Below, in pieces: positions 22,101 to 32,406 of a stretch of DNA of 64,000 nt. The position numbers were made by a program, and so were the translations under genes. Every line of letters begins with the position of its first letter. Position 1 is the first letter of the stretch. The DNA comes from Eurosta solidaginis (Eukaryota; Arthropoda; Insecta; Diptera; Tephritidae). Below the pieces are notes generated by a model. That model was not told the origin of the DNA, made no database searches, and saw only the letters and a list, made by a program, of their open reading frames with translations. Where the stretch lies: contig NC_090319.1 of NCBI RefSeq assembly GCF_040869045.1, positions 226,958,490 to 227,022,489 on the forward strand, in the 5' to 3' direction.

Positions 22101-22457
22101 TCCTTTTCAGCTTTTTGTATTTTAATTTTCAGCGTTTTGTTTTTGTATTTTAATTTTCAACAGCTAGTAAACGGTCGTTTCCGGTTCAATTTTTTTGCGT
22201 TATATTGTATTTTTTTTTAATTAAAATTTTGAATGTTTAACGGTCTGTCCGTGACATCCGGTTCGGCGGGATGTAGTTTTAGTTTGAATTTATAAGCGTT
22301 TTGAATTCGTTCTGCGCTTTTTGTCAGTTTTTTTAAGGCATGATAGGAACTTTTCCTGTTATGGCGCAGGACAGCAACATGACTAGCCACAGTGCAACCC
22401 CAGATCATGCCGACTGCCTTCCTTGCTGATCCCATAGGAAATGCGTATTCCATAACA
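19180..22457 (+). repeat. 5' LTR of an Osvaldo/Ulysses-like Ty3/gypsy element (3278 bp)
   Basis: Begins TGTTATGG and ends CCATAACA, perfect 8-bp inverted termini in TG...CA form, with the primer binding site two bases further on. It matches the 3' LTR at 28453-31648 along almost its whole length. An insertion of about 490 bp (about 21432-21946) is absent from the 3' LTR, and the 3' LTR has an extra tandem array. LTRs of 3.2 kb are unusually long for insect Ty3/gypsy elements; Osvaldo and Ulysses of Drosophila are the known group with long LTRs, tRNA-Lys priming and 4-bp duplications. It holds a Pro/Ala/Thr-rich ORF (19750-20265). Confidence 0.85.
19750..20265 (+). other. Open reading frame inside the 5' LTR (171 codons, unknown)
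   Basis: An ORF starting MRKYTPIHIYKVAAAKAGL, with a low-complexity second half rich in Pro, Ala, Thr, His and Gln. The equivalent ORF in the 3' LTR (29030-29551) agrees for about 150 codons and then diverges by a frameshift. No known domain was recognised. The C-rich second half can be read in several frames because it consists of imperfect repeats (CGCAACCGCCATC-type), so openness alone is weak evidence for coding. It is probably not a real protein. Confidence 0.3.
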
Positions 22458-22459
22458 GA

Positions 22460-22477
22460 TGGCGCCCAACGTGGCAC
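22460..22477 (+). promoter_or_regulatory. Primer binding site, tRNA-Lys type
   Basis: TGGCGCCCAACGTGGCAC begins two bases after the 5' LTR. It is complementary to the 3' end of an insect tRNA-Lys except near its inner end. This fixes the LTR boundary and orientation of the element. tRNA-Lys priming is known for the Osvaldo/Ulysses group. Confidence 0.85.
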
Positions 22478-23514
22478 CTGAAGTGCTGGTCGCGAGGGCC
22501 ATTTCGAGTCGACTTGTGAAGTTGACCATCCCACCATTCCGAGATGTGCAGCCGCAGGAGCAGCCACCTGCGTTGCGGTGGGATGGTTGGACTGATCAGG
22601 TTGTCCGGACTGGTCATCGGGGGCAGTAACGAAGGGTTCCACGGGACTCAACGTCGTGTCCTCCGGATTTTCGTATTCACCCGGTGAGGCAGTGCTGAGC
22701 GCACTTAATTTTTTTGGTAGATTTGGGGGTTTTGTGTCCGGAAGTGGTCCGTCAGTCGGCCTTGGTACATATAGATCCGTTAAATGGGTTTTTTTTTTTT
22801 GTAATGTTAAGATTTTCATAGTCCTTTTAGTTTTTTGCCGAATTTGTATTGTCTGGTATGAGTGTAGGTCACCTGAGTTGTAGGACCCCAGCTCATCCCA
22901 CGTCTCAGGTGGCAACACATAGTGCCACCTGGATTGGGACGGGTTGAGCTGGGATTCAGGGTGGCACCCCTTCCTGTCCCACCAACCTGGTGAGCGGCTC
23001 TGAAACCGCTCCACCCATTGCGGCGGAGGCAGGAGGGGTGACCAGTCCCAGGGGTGAGCCCCTGGAGACTGCCCCTGCGTTGCGGCTGGGCGTGTTGAGA
23101 CCAACCTGTATGTGTCTGGAGTGACCCTAGTGGCCCCAACCAGTCTCGGAGGGCGGCCCTTAAGACCCCCTCGCATTGCGGTTGGAAGCACTAGGGACAA
23201 GTATGAATGGATTTGTGTGTTTTTTTTTGCCTCTACCCTGTGCCTTCTAGATGAATCGAACTATCAGCGTTCCCATTTTTAATACAAGATATATCTATAG
23301 AACTAACCATTTTTTTCCAGCTTTGATTTTTTTTATTTTCCCGTATTCCCTCGCGCAATTTTTTTATATACCTATATATATACATTTTTTTTTATTATAC
23401 CAATCATCGTTTAGGACATAGGGTGAACCTAACTGCTTTACGTCTTGTTTAAGCAGAAGTATATAAAATACCAAACTACGGCCTAACAAATAACATTTTT
23501 TGTTCCTGATTATA
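22478..23514 (+). other. Untranslated leader of the gypsy element
   Basis: About 1 kb between the primer binding site and gag. It is GC-richer than its surroundings up to about 23200 and has poly-T runs. The only long ORF runs antisense (22217-23200, crossing the LTR boundary) and has no recognised domain; I treat it as chance. Such a leader would hold packaging and dimerisation signals, but none can be named from sequence. Confidence 0.5.
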
Positions 23515-24747
23515 ATGTCGCGTGACCAGTCCTTTGGGCAACCGGGCCGGAATACTCGTGATCCCGCGAGGACGAATGCAGGCTCAGACCTAAACGACCC
23601 CCGCGAAAAATTGGATAGACCGGGAAGCACCAGTAATTTGAACGCGCCCCTACTAAACTTGCATGATATCTCGGGGCTAATGACCAATGTGTCGACCTAC
23701 GCACTGGATGGAGCTGGTGCCTTACCACCAAATCATGGAATTGGAAATTTTAGAGAAGCTGCAAGTGACCGGACGAATACCCCAGGGATCCATAACGAAG
23801 CTCCTCGTGAGGACTCGTGGGTGGAAGTGTTACACCAGCTGTTCAGGACCTCGCAGGAAGAGATGTGGAGGGAGATGGGGCCGATCCGGAACAACATGGA
23901 CCAGCTCAACGCCTCTCTCGAATCTGCGCAGCAATCCATAAATTTGAACCGGAACGCGAATAGAACGGAACGTAACCCACTTCCAGCCGTAGTACCACCA
24001 ATGAACCCTGCTCCGAGCAGCATAGTAGTGAAACCTCAAGAGTGGAAAATATCGTTCGACGGCACTGGAAGCGTGGCGGATTTTCTGTTTAAGCTAAGCA
24101 CCCTGTGTGAGCGTACACAATGCACTGACGAACAAGTAATGGCTAGTTTCCACCTATTCCTTTCTGGGCGGGCCGAAGAGTGGTACTGGTTATTTACGAA
24201 ACAAAACCCAAATTCGACATATGCCTTTTTGTGCTATTCCTTAAAGAGAGAGTTCGGTACTCTAAAGAGTGACCACGAAATCATGATGGAGATCTCCATG
24301 CGGAAGCCGAAAGTAAGTAAGTGCTACGACGTGTTTCACACGGATATAATCTCCTTGAACGCGCGCTTAAGAGAACCCATGTCAGAGGCTTTGCTGATTG
24401 ACATCATAAAAAGGAACGTCAACAGTAGCCTTAAGCTGATGCTCTTCAACGCAGATGTAAGAACCCTTCATGACCTACGCGATGTAGCACGCAGAGTTGA
24501 ACAAGTGCTGAGATAAAGCAAGCAGGAGACCGGACGCAACAAGAGACCGGACTATTCAGGAATCCAATGCTGGAATTGTCAGGCTATGGGGCATTCCTAT
24601 ATCTACTGTGAAGAACCCATTAGGAATTCCTTTTGTTTTAAATGTGGCCGTAGGGGAGTATTAACTCCAAAATTCCCTAGGGACCATCGCAGGCAGGGAA
24701 ACCAGTACCCCAGCGAGAAGGTGGGGGAACCTCGTTCGGCATCATAG
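23515..24747 (+). pseudogene. Ty3/gypsy gag (capsid and nucleocapsid), one internal stop
   Basis: The ATG at 23515 (MSRDQSFGQPG) starts a frame that runs to a TAA at 24514. The capsid-like core (WKISFDGTGSVADFLFKLS, FHLFLSGRAEEWYW, LKREFGTL) fits the retrotransposon gag domain. In the same frame past the TAA come the nucleocapsid knuckles, CWNCQAMGHSYIYC and a degenerate FCFKCGRRGV, and the frame ends with TAG at 24745. The stop separates capsid from nucleocapsid and probably arose after insertion. Upstream in-frame codons from 23500 belong to the leader. Gag would form the particle in which the RNA is copied. Confidence 0.85.
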
Positions 24748-25510
24748 CTCCCACCCCAGCCAGTGCTCGAGGCGCCGTCCCGTGCACTGAACCAGAAGGG
24801 GGATCACTCGCAGGTACCGGGTTACATGGAGGTGGTGAGCTTCCGAGGTTCAGTAGTACCCTGGCGAAAGAATCGCCCAATGTAATAATAACCTTCCCTG
24901 ACAGTACGGATAATTCCAATAGTTCTGAATCCGATAGTCAAACGTCATCATCCGCGAGGGACGAACCGACCAAAATTCTGCGACGCCAGCATAGGGATGT
25001 CGCTTGCCAGACACATCTTTCACCTGACCTAGAAGAAAGGGAACATTGGTACGAACAAATAAGACATGCCATTTTCGAACAACAGCCGGTATCAGAAAAT
25101 ATTTTGAAGTGCAGGAAAAGATACCACAGGAGAGTACAGGAGCGTAGACTGCTGCAAGCCACCACGTTGACGCTTACAGAGGATGAAAGGCCTCTCGTAA
25201 AGGCAAAAATTAACGATAGTTTTATTGTAGGGTTGTTGGACTCGGGAGCCAACGTCTCCATTTTGGGGAAGAATGGTGTAGAATTCCTAAAAGATATCGG
25301 CTTCGATTATCAGCCCTTATATGCATTCGTATGTACCGCGGGTGGCAACAAGCAAAAAATCTTAGGCTCAGTATCTCTACCGGTCACCTTCAAGAATATC
25401 ACAAAGATTATCCGTTTTTACCTTGTTCCCTCACTTCTCCAAGAAGCTTACTTTGGGGTAGATTTATGCAGAGCATTTGCGTTAGCTCCCGAAATATTCC
25501 AAGCGTAGAG
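24748..25510 (+). pseudogene. Ty3/gypsy protease region
   Basis: The frame 25104-25508 holds the retropepsin active site GLLDSGANVSILG (about residues 43-55), with an ILGSV segment and LVPSLLQEAYFGVD downstream, as in gypsy-type proteases. The preceding 350 bp (24748-25103) are a poorly conserved linker, readable only in part. The frame ends at 25508, and the reverse transcriptase continues in another frame, so a frameshift lies near 25440-25510. Confidence 0.75.
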
Positions 25511-26988
25511 TGCATAGAGATTAGAAATGGAAACGACGAAGAACTTAACCTCCATGATTTGTCACCAACCCGGAGAATAGAATTACAAAAAATCATAGAA
25601 ACGTTCCCTTCATTCGAAAAGTTAGGCCTGGGGCAAACGAAGTTAGTGGAGCATCACATTGACACCGGTGATGCTGTTCCTATAAAAAGCAAACATTTCC
25701 CTCTTTCGCCACCGAGGCAAGCCGAAGCTTTTAGCGAAATAGACAGGTTACTCGAACTGGGAGTTATAGAAGAATCAAACTCTCCGTGGTGTAGTCCTGT
25801 GGTACTGGTCCGGAAACCAGGTAAAGTTAGGCTGTGCATAGATTCCAGGAAGGTCAACGCGGTGACTAAGAAGGACTCATACCCCCTGCCTCATATTAAC
25901 GGCTTATTGTGCAGACTGAAAGATACGCACTTTATTAGTGGCATTGATCTGAAGGACGCGTTCTTTCAGATTAAATTGGTCTGTGCAATGGATCGCAGAC
26001 TATGAGTAGGCTGATGGACAAGGCAATCCCTTCGCGTCTGCGAGAGAATGGTGTCGTCTACTTGGACGGCCTGATGTTATGTAGTACAAACTTTGAGGAC
26101 CACCTGAAGTTGCTGGCGGAAGCAGCAAAGTGCTTAACCGATGCAGGTCTGACAATAAACGTGAAAAAGAGCAAATTTTGTCAGAAAGATATACGATACT
26201 TAGGGTACTTGATAGGTAGCGGGTGTTTGAAAGTGGATCCAGGGAAAATAGAAGCGATGCAAAACTTCCCGATCCCTAAATCCCCTCGGCAGGTGCGTAG
26301 ATTTGTGGGCATGGCGAATTGGTACAGGAAATTTATTACCAATTTTGTTGACTTGACCGACTGCCGCCGTAAGTCAGCAGGCCCGTTCAAGCTTACCTCT
26401 GAAGCTATAGAGGCCTTCGAAAAACTAAAAGTAGCCTTGAGTTCTGCTCCTGTCTTGGCCCAACCCGATTTTTCCAAAGAATTTGTAATCCAATGCAACG
26501 CTTCCAAAATAGGTGTTGGCGGAGTGTTGTTCCAGGTCAATGATGAGGGCGCTGAGCATCCAATCGCGTTCGTGTCGAAAAAGCTGAATAATGCTCAACG
26601 CGATTATACAGTAACCGAGCTGGAATGTCTCGCCGCCATAGTCAGCGTGAAGCGTTTCCGACCCTATGTTGAAGGATTACCGTTTCGGATTACCACGGAC
26701 CACTCCAGTCTCAAGTGGTTGATGACGCAAAAGGACTTGAGCGGGAGGTTGGCGAGGTGGTCACTTCTGCTGCAAAGATACGAATTTAAAATGGAACATC
26801 GTAAAGGCACCCTGAATGTAGTACCCGAAGCGCTTTCGCGGTTTGATGCCGATGAGCTAACTTTCACTACCACACCCGGGGAAATAGAGTTAGTCTCTCC
26901 CGAATTAAGCAGTAACGAATATCTAGATTTGATTCGGACCGTCACCAAAACCCGAAAACGAGGAATCGCTTCCCGACAAAAGAGTTAA
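25511..26988 (+). pseudogene. Ty3/gypsy reverse transcriptase and RNase H (with internal deletion)
   Basis: The frame 25331-26005 carries the start of RT (EESNSPWCSPVVLVRKPGK, LCIDSRKVNAVTKKDSYPLP, GIDLKDAFFQI). It then jumps to the frame 26002-26988 at GLCNGS. About 25-30 codons between motif A and this point are missing, compared with the family. The active site reads VYLDG instead of YLDD, so the second catalytic aspartate is gone. The RNase H part has VIQCNASKIGVGG where family members have a DAS motif, a loss of the first catalytic aspartate. The downstream ELECLAAIVSVKRFRPY and TDHSSLKWLM are intact. The enzyme cannot have been active in this state. Confidence 0.85.
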
Positions 26989-27842
26989 ATTTCGTAAGGG
27001 GTGGAAGGGGAAGAAGACTCGCTGTGGCGTTTATGGTTGCCGAAAGGGTTGACTGAGGAAGCAGTGAGATTAGCACATGACGCTAACCCGAGTTACCACG
27101 GCGGGTGGCAGAAAACCTTAGAACGTGTTAGGCAAAAGTACTTCTGGCCACAGAAGGCTAAGGGCATCAGGGACTACGTCCAGCGTTGTGATACCTGCAA
27201 ATCGGTAAAACCCACTAACCAACAGTCGAGACCACCTATAGGGAGTACCTTTGCATCCGAGAGACCATTTCAGCGATTATATTGCGCCTTTCTAGGGCCG
27301 TATCCGAGATCTAAGCGGCGAAATTGATTTCTTTTTATAGTACTAGACCATCTTTCAAAATACGTTTGGCTAAAGCCCATGCAGAGAGCCACCATTGTTA
27401 ACGTTATAAATTACTTCGCTTCAGAAACTTTTCCAGCTGTAGGGGTCCCTGAGTTTATTTATAGTGACAATGGTAAACAGTTTATCTCGAAGGAGATGAA
27501 CCAATTTTTAGTAAATTACGGGGTGACGCACGTGAGGACGGGGTTATATTCTCCTCAAGAGAACGCATCCGAGCGCTGTAATAGAGAAATTGTTTCGAAA
27601 ATTTGAATTTTCCTGAAAGATAAACCAGACCATACCGATTGGGATAAGCATATAACCTAGATTTTATCAGTTTTGAGAAGTGATTTTCATACGGAAATTC
27701 AGTGCTCTCCTTATTTTGCATTATATGGCCAGAACATCGTTCAACATGCCTCAACGTACAATATTTTAAGCAAACTCGGCAGCGTCAGGGAAGACCAGGT
27801 TACGATATTGAACAGAGCTGACAAGTTGACTAATAAGGATAG
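26989..27842 (+). pseudogene. Ty3/gypsy integrase (degenerate)
   Basis: The frames 27001-27327 and 27379-27606 are in phase, parted by a TGA. An HHCC zinc-binding segment is visible (AHDANPSYHGGWQKT... YVQRCDTC). The DDE core shows CAFLGPYPRSK in place of the usual first aspartate, then YSDNGKQFI with the second and NASERCNRE with the third acidic residue. A C-terminal GPY/F-like stretch can be followed to about 27990 through stops. The first catalytic Asp is replaced by Ala. No envelope gene follows. Confidence 0.8.
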
Positions 27843-28452
27843 ATGAATAAACACCTATAACAAGCGCTCTAGGCAAGTCAACTACAAGGAAGGTCAGGAA
27901 GTTTTCCGGAAAAACTTTGCTTTAAGTAACTTCAAACAGGGCATTAACGCCAAATTCCTGCCAAAATACCTTAAGACATCTCGCCCTGTATTCTCCCCGA
28001 GCAATGATATCATAGGGTGTTCACACGCGTACTCACCAAGAACCGTGAACAGCCTGGCAGTCCACGCTTGGGTTGGACTAGCCTTACGGAGTTTGTACGA
28101 GTTCTCCTCTATCAAAATGTTAACATACTTATTTTTTTTTGCCTTCTGTGGGGGCGACAACCACTAGGAAGTACCATACGGAGTTTTGACGAGTTCTCCA
28201 TAGCAAATGTCTAATTGTCGCAAAGCCCTTTTAAACTAAGAAACGGAATTACTTCACTATTTGACTTAACTTGATTTTTTTTTTGATGAAACTTGTTGCC
28301 CGGCTAGCTTCGCGGTATAACTTTGAGACTCTTATCTTAGGGGTGAGTCGTGCTCCACGTTGCTTGTCATCGGAGGTTCCTGGCAGTGGCTTCCCACAGA
28401 TGACCCGGTTTTATGTTCGCTTCATCGACAGGTCTTCAAAGCGAAGCAGGTT
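27843..28452 (+). other. 3' internal region of the gypsy element
   Basis: Holds the end of the integrase C-terminus (QEVFRKNFALSNFKQG near 27900-27945) and then about 450 bp without coding signal up to the 3' LTR. A purine-rich AAAGCGAAGCAGG at 28438-28450 is the candidate polypurine tract. No env-like ORF with signal or membrane segments was seen. Confidence 0.5.
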
Positions 28453-31400
28453 TATTATGGTCCATTTGGGAAAATCACCTTTGGAACGCACCTAGTGGCT
28501 AGTGATAGCAAACAAAAAGGTGCCATGGCAATTTTCAACGAAATGAACACTAGATGTCGCCACCGCCACTGTGAAGCCATTTGCGAAAAACAGCAGAAAT
28601 AAGAGAAAAAAGAAACACGCTGTTTCCGGAAAAAAAGAAAAAGCGAGGTTGTGGATTGGTGCGGTGTCAGGACTTCCAAAAAAAGTTGGAAATCTTTTCT
28701 CAAAGTGGTGGTAAAGCAGTGAATAGGTGCTAACTGCAATTTATTTGGCAAGTGATTGCACAATTTCGTTAGGTGCAAAGCTAGGACAGCGTGCCGTATA
28801 CAATCGTGATTTACCTGTTCCGAAGGCATATGAACATATATACGTGCCAACTTACGCCTAATTAACTACTTCAGGAAAAGGGAGCAGCTGCAGCTCGTAA
28901 GTATAGGCAAGTCTTAATCTCTAGTCTGTTTTACGCCGGTTCTTTATTCGCGCTGAAGGAAGGGAAGCAGCGACATCGGGTACGTCGAAAACAACCACAA
29001 CCAAAAAGCACACTTTTCATTGACTTCAGTTGCAAAGTCGTCTCGTGGACAGAAACCCGTCATTGAGGAAATATACACCCATCCATATATATAAAGTTGC
29101 AGCTGCAAAAGCCGGGCTCTCTGTGAGATCTGCGAAAAATTTGCTTGTCCATTTAGTCTCGGAGCACACATCCAGCAGTCATCAGCAAAAACGCATCGCC
29201 ATATCGAGCACGACAGAAACTGAATGTATAACAAAAAAATCTTTAAGATGTACATACTGCTGCACTCCCCACCCTCGAGCGCAACCGCCATCATCCGTGC
29301 CAACACCAAGTGCTAGTACTACCAGGCGCAATCACAACCATTTCGACGCACCACCCTCAAGCGCAACCGCCGCCATCTGTGCCAACCACCAACGCCAGTG
29401 GCCCCAACAACCGCTTCGACGCGCAACCACCACCAATAGCGCCAACGAAACTGCGCGCTGGCATCATTACTGCGTGCAACACCGCGCGCAACACCGGCAG
29501 CGCCTACCCAGACGCACCACAACCACCAAGCTTACCACCACCACCAGTTAACACAACAACAAGGCCGCTTCATATAGGCCCACCGACGCAAGCCGGCCAC
29601 AGCAACAAACGCCGGCCACAACAACCCCAGTAGGACCGACCAGCATAGGCCTGCTGCAACAGTACCGGTAACACCAACTTTAGTAACAACAACCAGCAGG
29701 GTCGCCGCATATAGGCCTGCTGCAACATCACCTGCTTTAACGACAACATCGTTTAGAACAATGGGTGAGTTCGTTCCGTACTCCGGACCACTATAATCTA
29801 CTAAATTGAGAGATTCCAAAATCAAATTTGATCGTAGGAGAGTGTAAAAATCACAAAAAACAAAAATTTTAGTATTTTAAAATTATAGAAAGTAACATAC
29901 TTACTATATAAAGCAAATTACACACATACATTTACGCTTGCATATGCCATAAGCATAAACGTTTAAAAATATTTTAATTTCAGTTCACTAGCATTATGAA
30001 TGCGCTGCTTTAGACGTTTAAATTATAGAAAGTAGCATACTTGCTAGGTAAAGCAAATTACACACATACATTTACGTTTGCATATGCCATAAGCATAAAC
30101 GTTTAAAAATACTTTAATTTCAGTTCCCTAGCATTATGAATGCGCTGCTTTAAACGTTTAAATTATAGAAAGTAGTATACTCACTAGATTAAAGCAAATT
30201 ACACACATACATTTACATTTGCATATGCCATAAGCATAAACATTTAAAAAAATACATTAAATTCAGTTCAATAGCATCGTAAATGTGCTGCTTTAGACGA
30301 AGCGCCTTGAGAATGCCCTATACCCATCCCATTCTATTTCGATGATTCAAATGTGACTCAGGAACGTAGCAGAACCATTCTTGTGTACCACGTTCAACGA
30401 GTCCCAGGTTAACACATACTATAAAAAAAAAATAATTTAAATTGACCCACAAATGCCAAAAGCGTGTATAAGTATGCTCCTTTGTTTAATTGAAGTTAGA
30501 AGTAAAACCAAGAAATTGAAGAAAATGAGAAAAGGGTGTTAGAAAAAACGAGGAAAATTTTTCGAAATTTTCTTTCACTTTCCTAAAGCTCGGGTCTTTT
30601 GGATATACGCTCACATAAAACTCACAAATACATATAACGACACGTTCGTACCAAGACAGCGTCATTAAAGTTGTATAAAGAAATGAGTCACAGGCGACTC
30701 ATGAACTCATTCCAATACGCTATTATGAGTCACATATGATTCATCGAACAGGGAATTTGCCAATAAACTTCCATGAATACTTCTTTTTGACTTCTAGTTT
30801 TTCTTCAACTAACCTGAAAAACTAAATTAAGATAAAATAAAATAAAATGAAATAAATTAAATTAAGATAAAATAAAATAAGATGAGATAAACTAAATAAT
30901 TAACACGAAAATAAAACCAAAAAAAAATATATCAAATTTGTTCAATGAATAGTAAATTTGAATTTCAAAACATTCTAAAACGTGTGAAATATATTAAAAG
31001 GGTTCCGTACTGATACTAAAATTTACGAATGGGTTTAATGATACAATTTTTAAGTTTATTGTATGCACCTGCAAGTTGAAAAATAGATAGAGAGATAATT
31101 TTATTTCTGCATGTCTCCTTTCATTTAGAAGGCACATAGGGCATACAGGTAAGGGGCCACCGAAAATTTAGGTGCGCCGGTGGCCATGGATTTTGAGGGT
31201 GGGTTAAAGCACCGGGCGTCGCAACAACACCCGCGGCGCCCCCTCTATATATTCCGCCTATTTTCTTTTCCTTTTCAGCTTTTTTTTATTTTAATTTTCA
31301 GCGTTTTTTGTTTGTATTTTAATTTTCAACAGCTAGTAACCGGTCGTTTCCGGTTCGAGTTTTTTTGCGTTATATTGTATTTTTTTTTTTTTTTTGAATT

Positions 31401-31648
31401 TAAATTTTGAATGTTTAACGGTCTGTCCGTGACATCCGGTTCGGCGGGATGTTGTTTTAGTTTGAATTTATAAGCATTTTGAATTTTGTCAGTTTGTTTA
31501 AGGCATGATAGGAATTTTTCCTGTTATGGCGCAGGACAGCAAGGTTGGCAAGAACCCAACCCAGCCGACATGACTAGCCACAGTGCAACCCCAGATCATG
31601 CCGACTGCCTTCGTTGCTGATCCCATAGGAAATACGTATTCCATAACA
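28453..31648 (+). repeat. 3' LTR of the Osvaldo/Ulysses-like element (3196 bp)
   Basis: Begins TATTATGG (one change from the TGTTATGG of the 5' LTR) and ends CCATAACA at 31648, directly before the AGAT duplication. Compared with the 5' LTR it lacks the ~490-bp segment after TTTATTTCTGC (31101-31111), and at about 29870-30300 it has three copies of a ~120-bp unit (ATTATAGAAAGTAGCATAC ... GAATGCGCTGCTTT) where the 5' LTR has a single partial one. Homologous parts look well over 90 per cent identical by eye. Near its end, 31541-31562 is a small insertion relative to the 5' LTR. Confidence 0.85.
29875..30300 (+). repeat. Tandem triplication inside the 3' LTR (~120-bp unit)
   Basis: Three consecutive copies contain AAGCAAATTACACACATACA, GCATATGCCATAAGCATAAA and TTAGACG/TTAAACG. 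The 5' LTR has only the beginning of one unit (about 20574-20630). Either the 3' LTR expanded after insertion or the 5' LTR lost copies. Confidence 0.8.
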
Positions 31649-32406
31649 AGATAAAGATTTCTTAGAATTTTAGGAAACAAGCACTACAAAGGCTTTAGGA
31701 TCAGTTTTTCTTCCAAGTTCATACCCCTCCTATGAAAGCCAACTATACCAAGCGTGAAGCGCTCTCGATCATAGCAAAGCTTTTTGATCCAGCAGGTTGG
31801 CTAGCACTAGTACTAGTGTTAGCAAAGATAGTCATGCAACAAATTTGGTCAGATGGTACTTTGTGGGATGAGCCTTTAAAGCCTCAAACTCTTTCCCAAT
31901 GGAAAACCTTTTTGGAAAACTATAGATATGTCGAGGAGATACAAATTCCACGATGGGTGGAATACAACGACCAATCGCCCTTCCAAATTTATGCCTTTTG
32001 CGATGCCTCAGAAAAGGCATACGCGGGGTTGATATACTTGAGAGTGGAAAGCCCAAAAATCACTTCTTCTCACCTTTTATTTGCAAAAACCAAAGTTCCA
32101 CCAATCAAAACGATTTCTCTACCTCGATTGGAGCTATGTGGAGCTCTTTTCATCGCCGAAATGCTTCAAACTCTCCTCAGCGAACTTCCCTTTAAACCGG
32201 AAAATATCTTCTGCTGGACAGATTCAACTATCGTGCTATCGTGGCTCAAAAAGCGACCTAGCTCTTGGACCACCTATGTAGCTAATCGAGTGGCAAAGAT
32301 ACAGGAATTAGTCGTGGTTGATCATTGGAATCATGTGGACTCAAAGGAGAATCCTGCAGATCGTGGCAGCAGAGGAGCATACCCCGTGGACTTGCGAGAA
32401 AACTAG
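31649..32406 (+). pseudogene. BEL/Pao pol, second half: RNase H
   Basis: Continues the BEL/Pao pol after the gypsy insertion. The frame DKDFLEF resumes directly behind AGAT, in phase with ...QDPLLD at 19150-19179, which shows the insertion site precisely. The frame 31732-32406 carries the RNase H signature: YAFCDASEKAYAGLIYL (first Asp), ISLPRLELCGALFIAEML (Glu), CWTDSTIVLSWL (Asp) and WNHVDSKENPADRGSRG, the usual Pao end of RNase H. Stops occur at 31674 and at 32404. Confidence 0.85.

Noticed and set aside
22217..23200. 327-codon antisense ORF across the gypsy LTR and leader
   Set aside because: No recognised domain. It crosses the LTR boundary, lies antisense to the element and is not kept in the same form in the other LTR.
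27843..28452. Envelope gene behind the gypsy integrase
   Set aside because: No signal peptide, furin-like site or membrane segment; only short frames after the integrase end.
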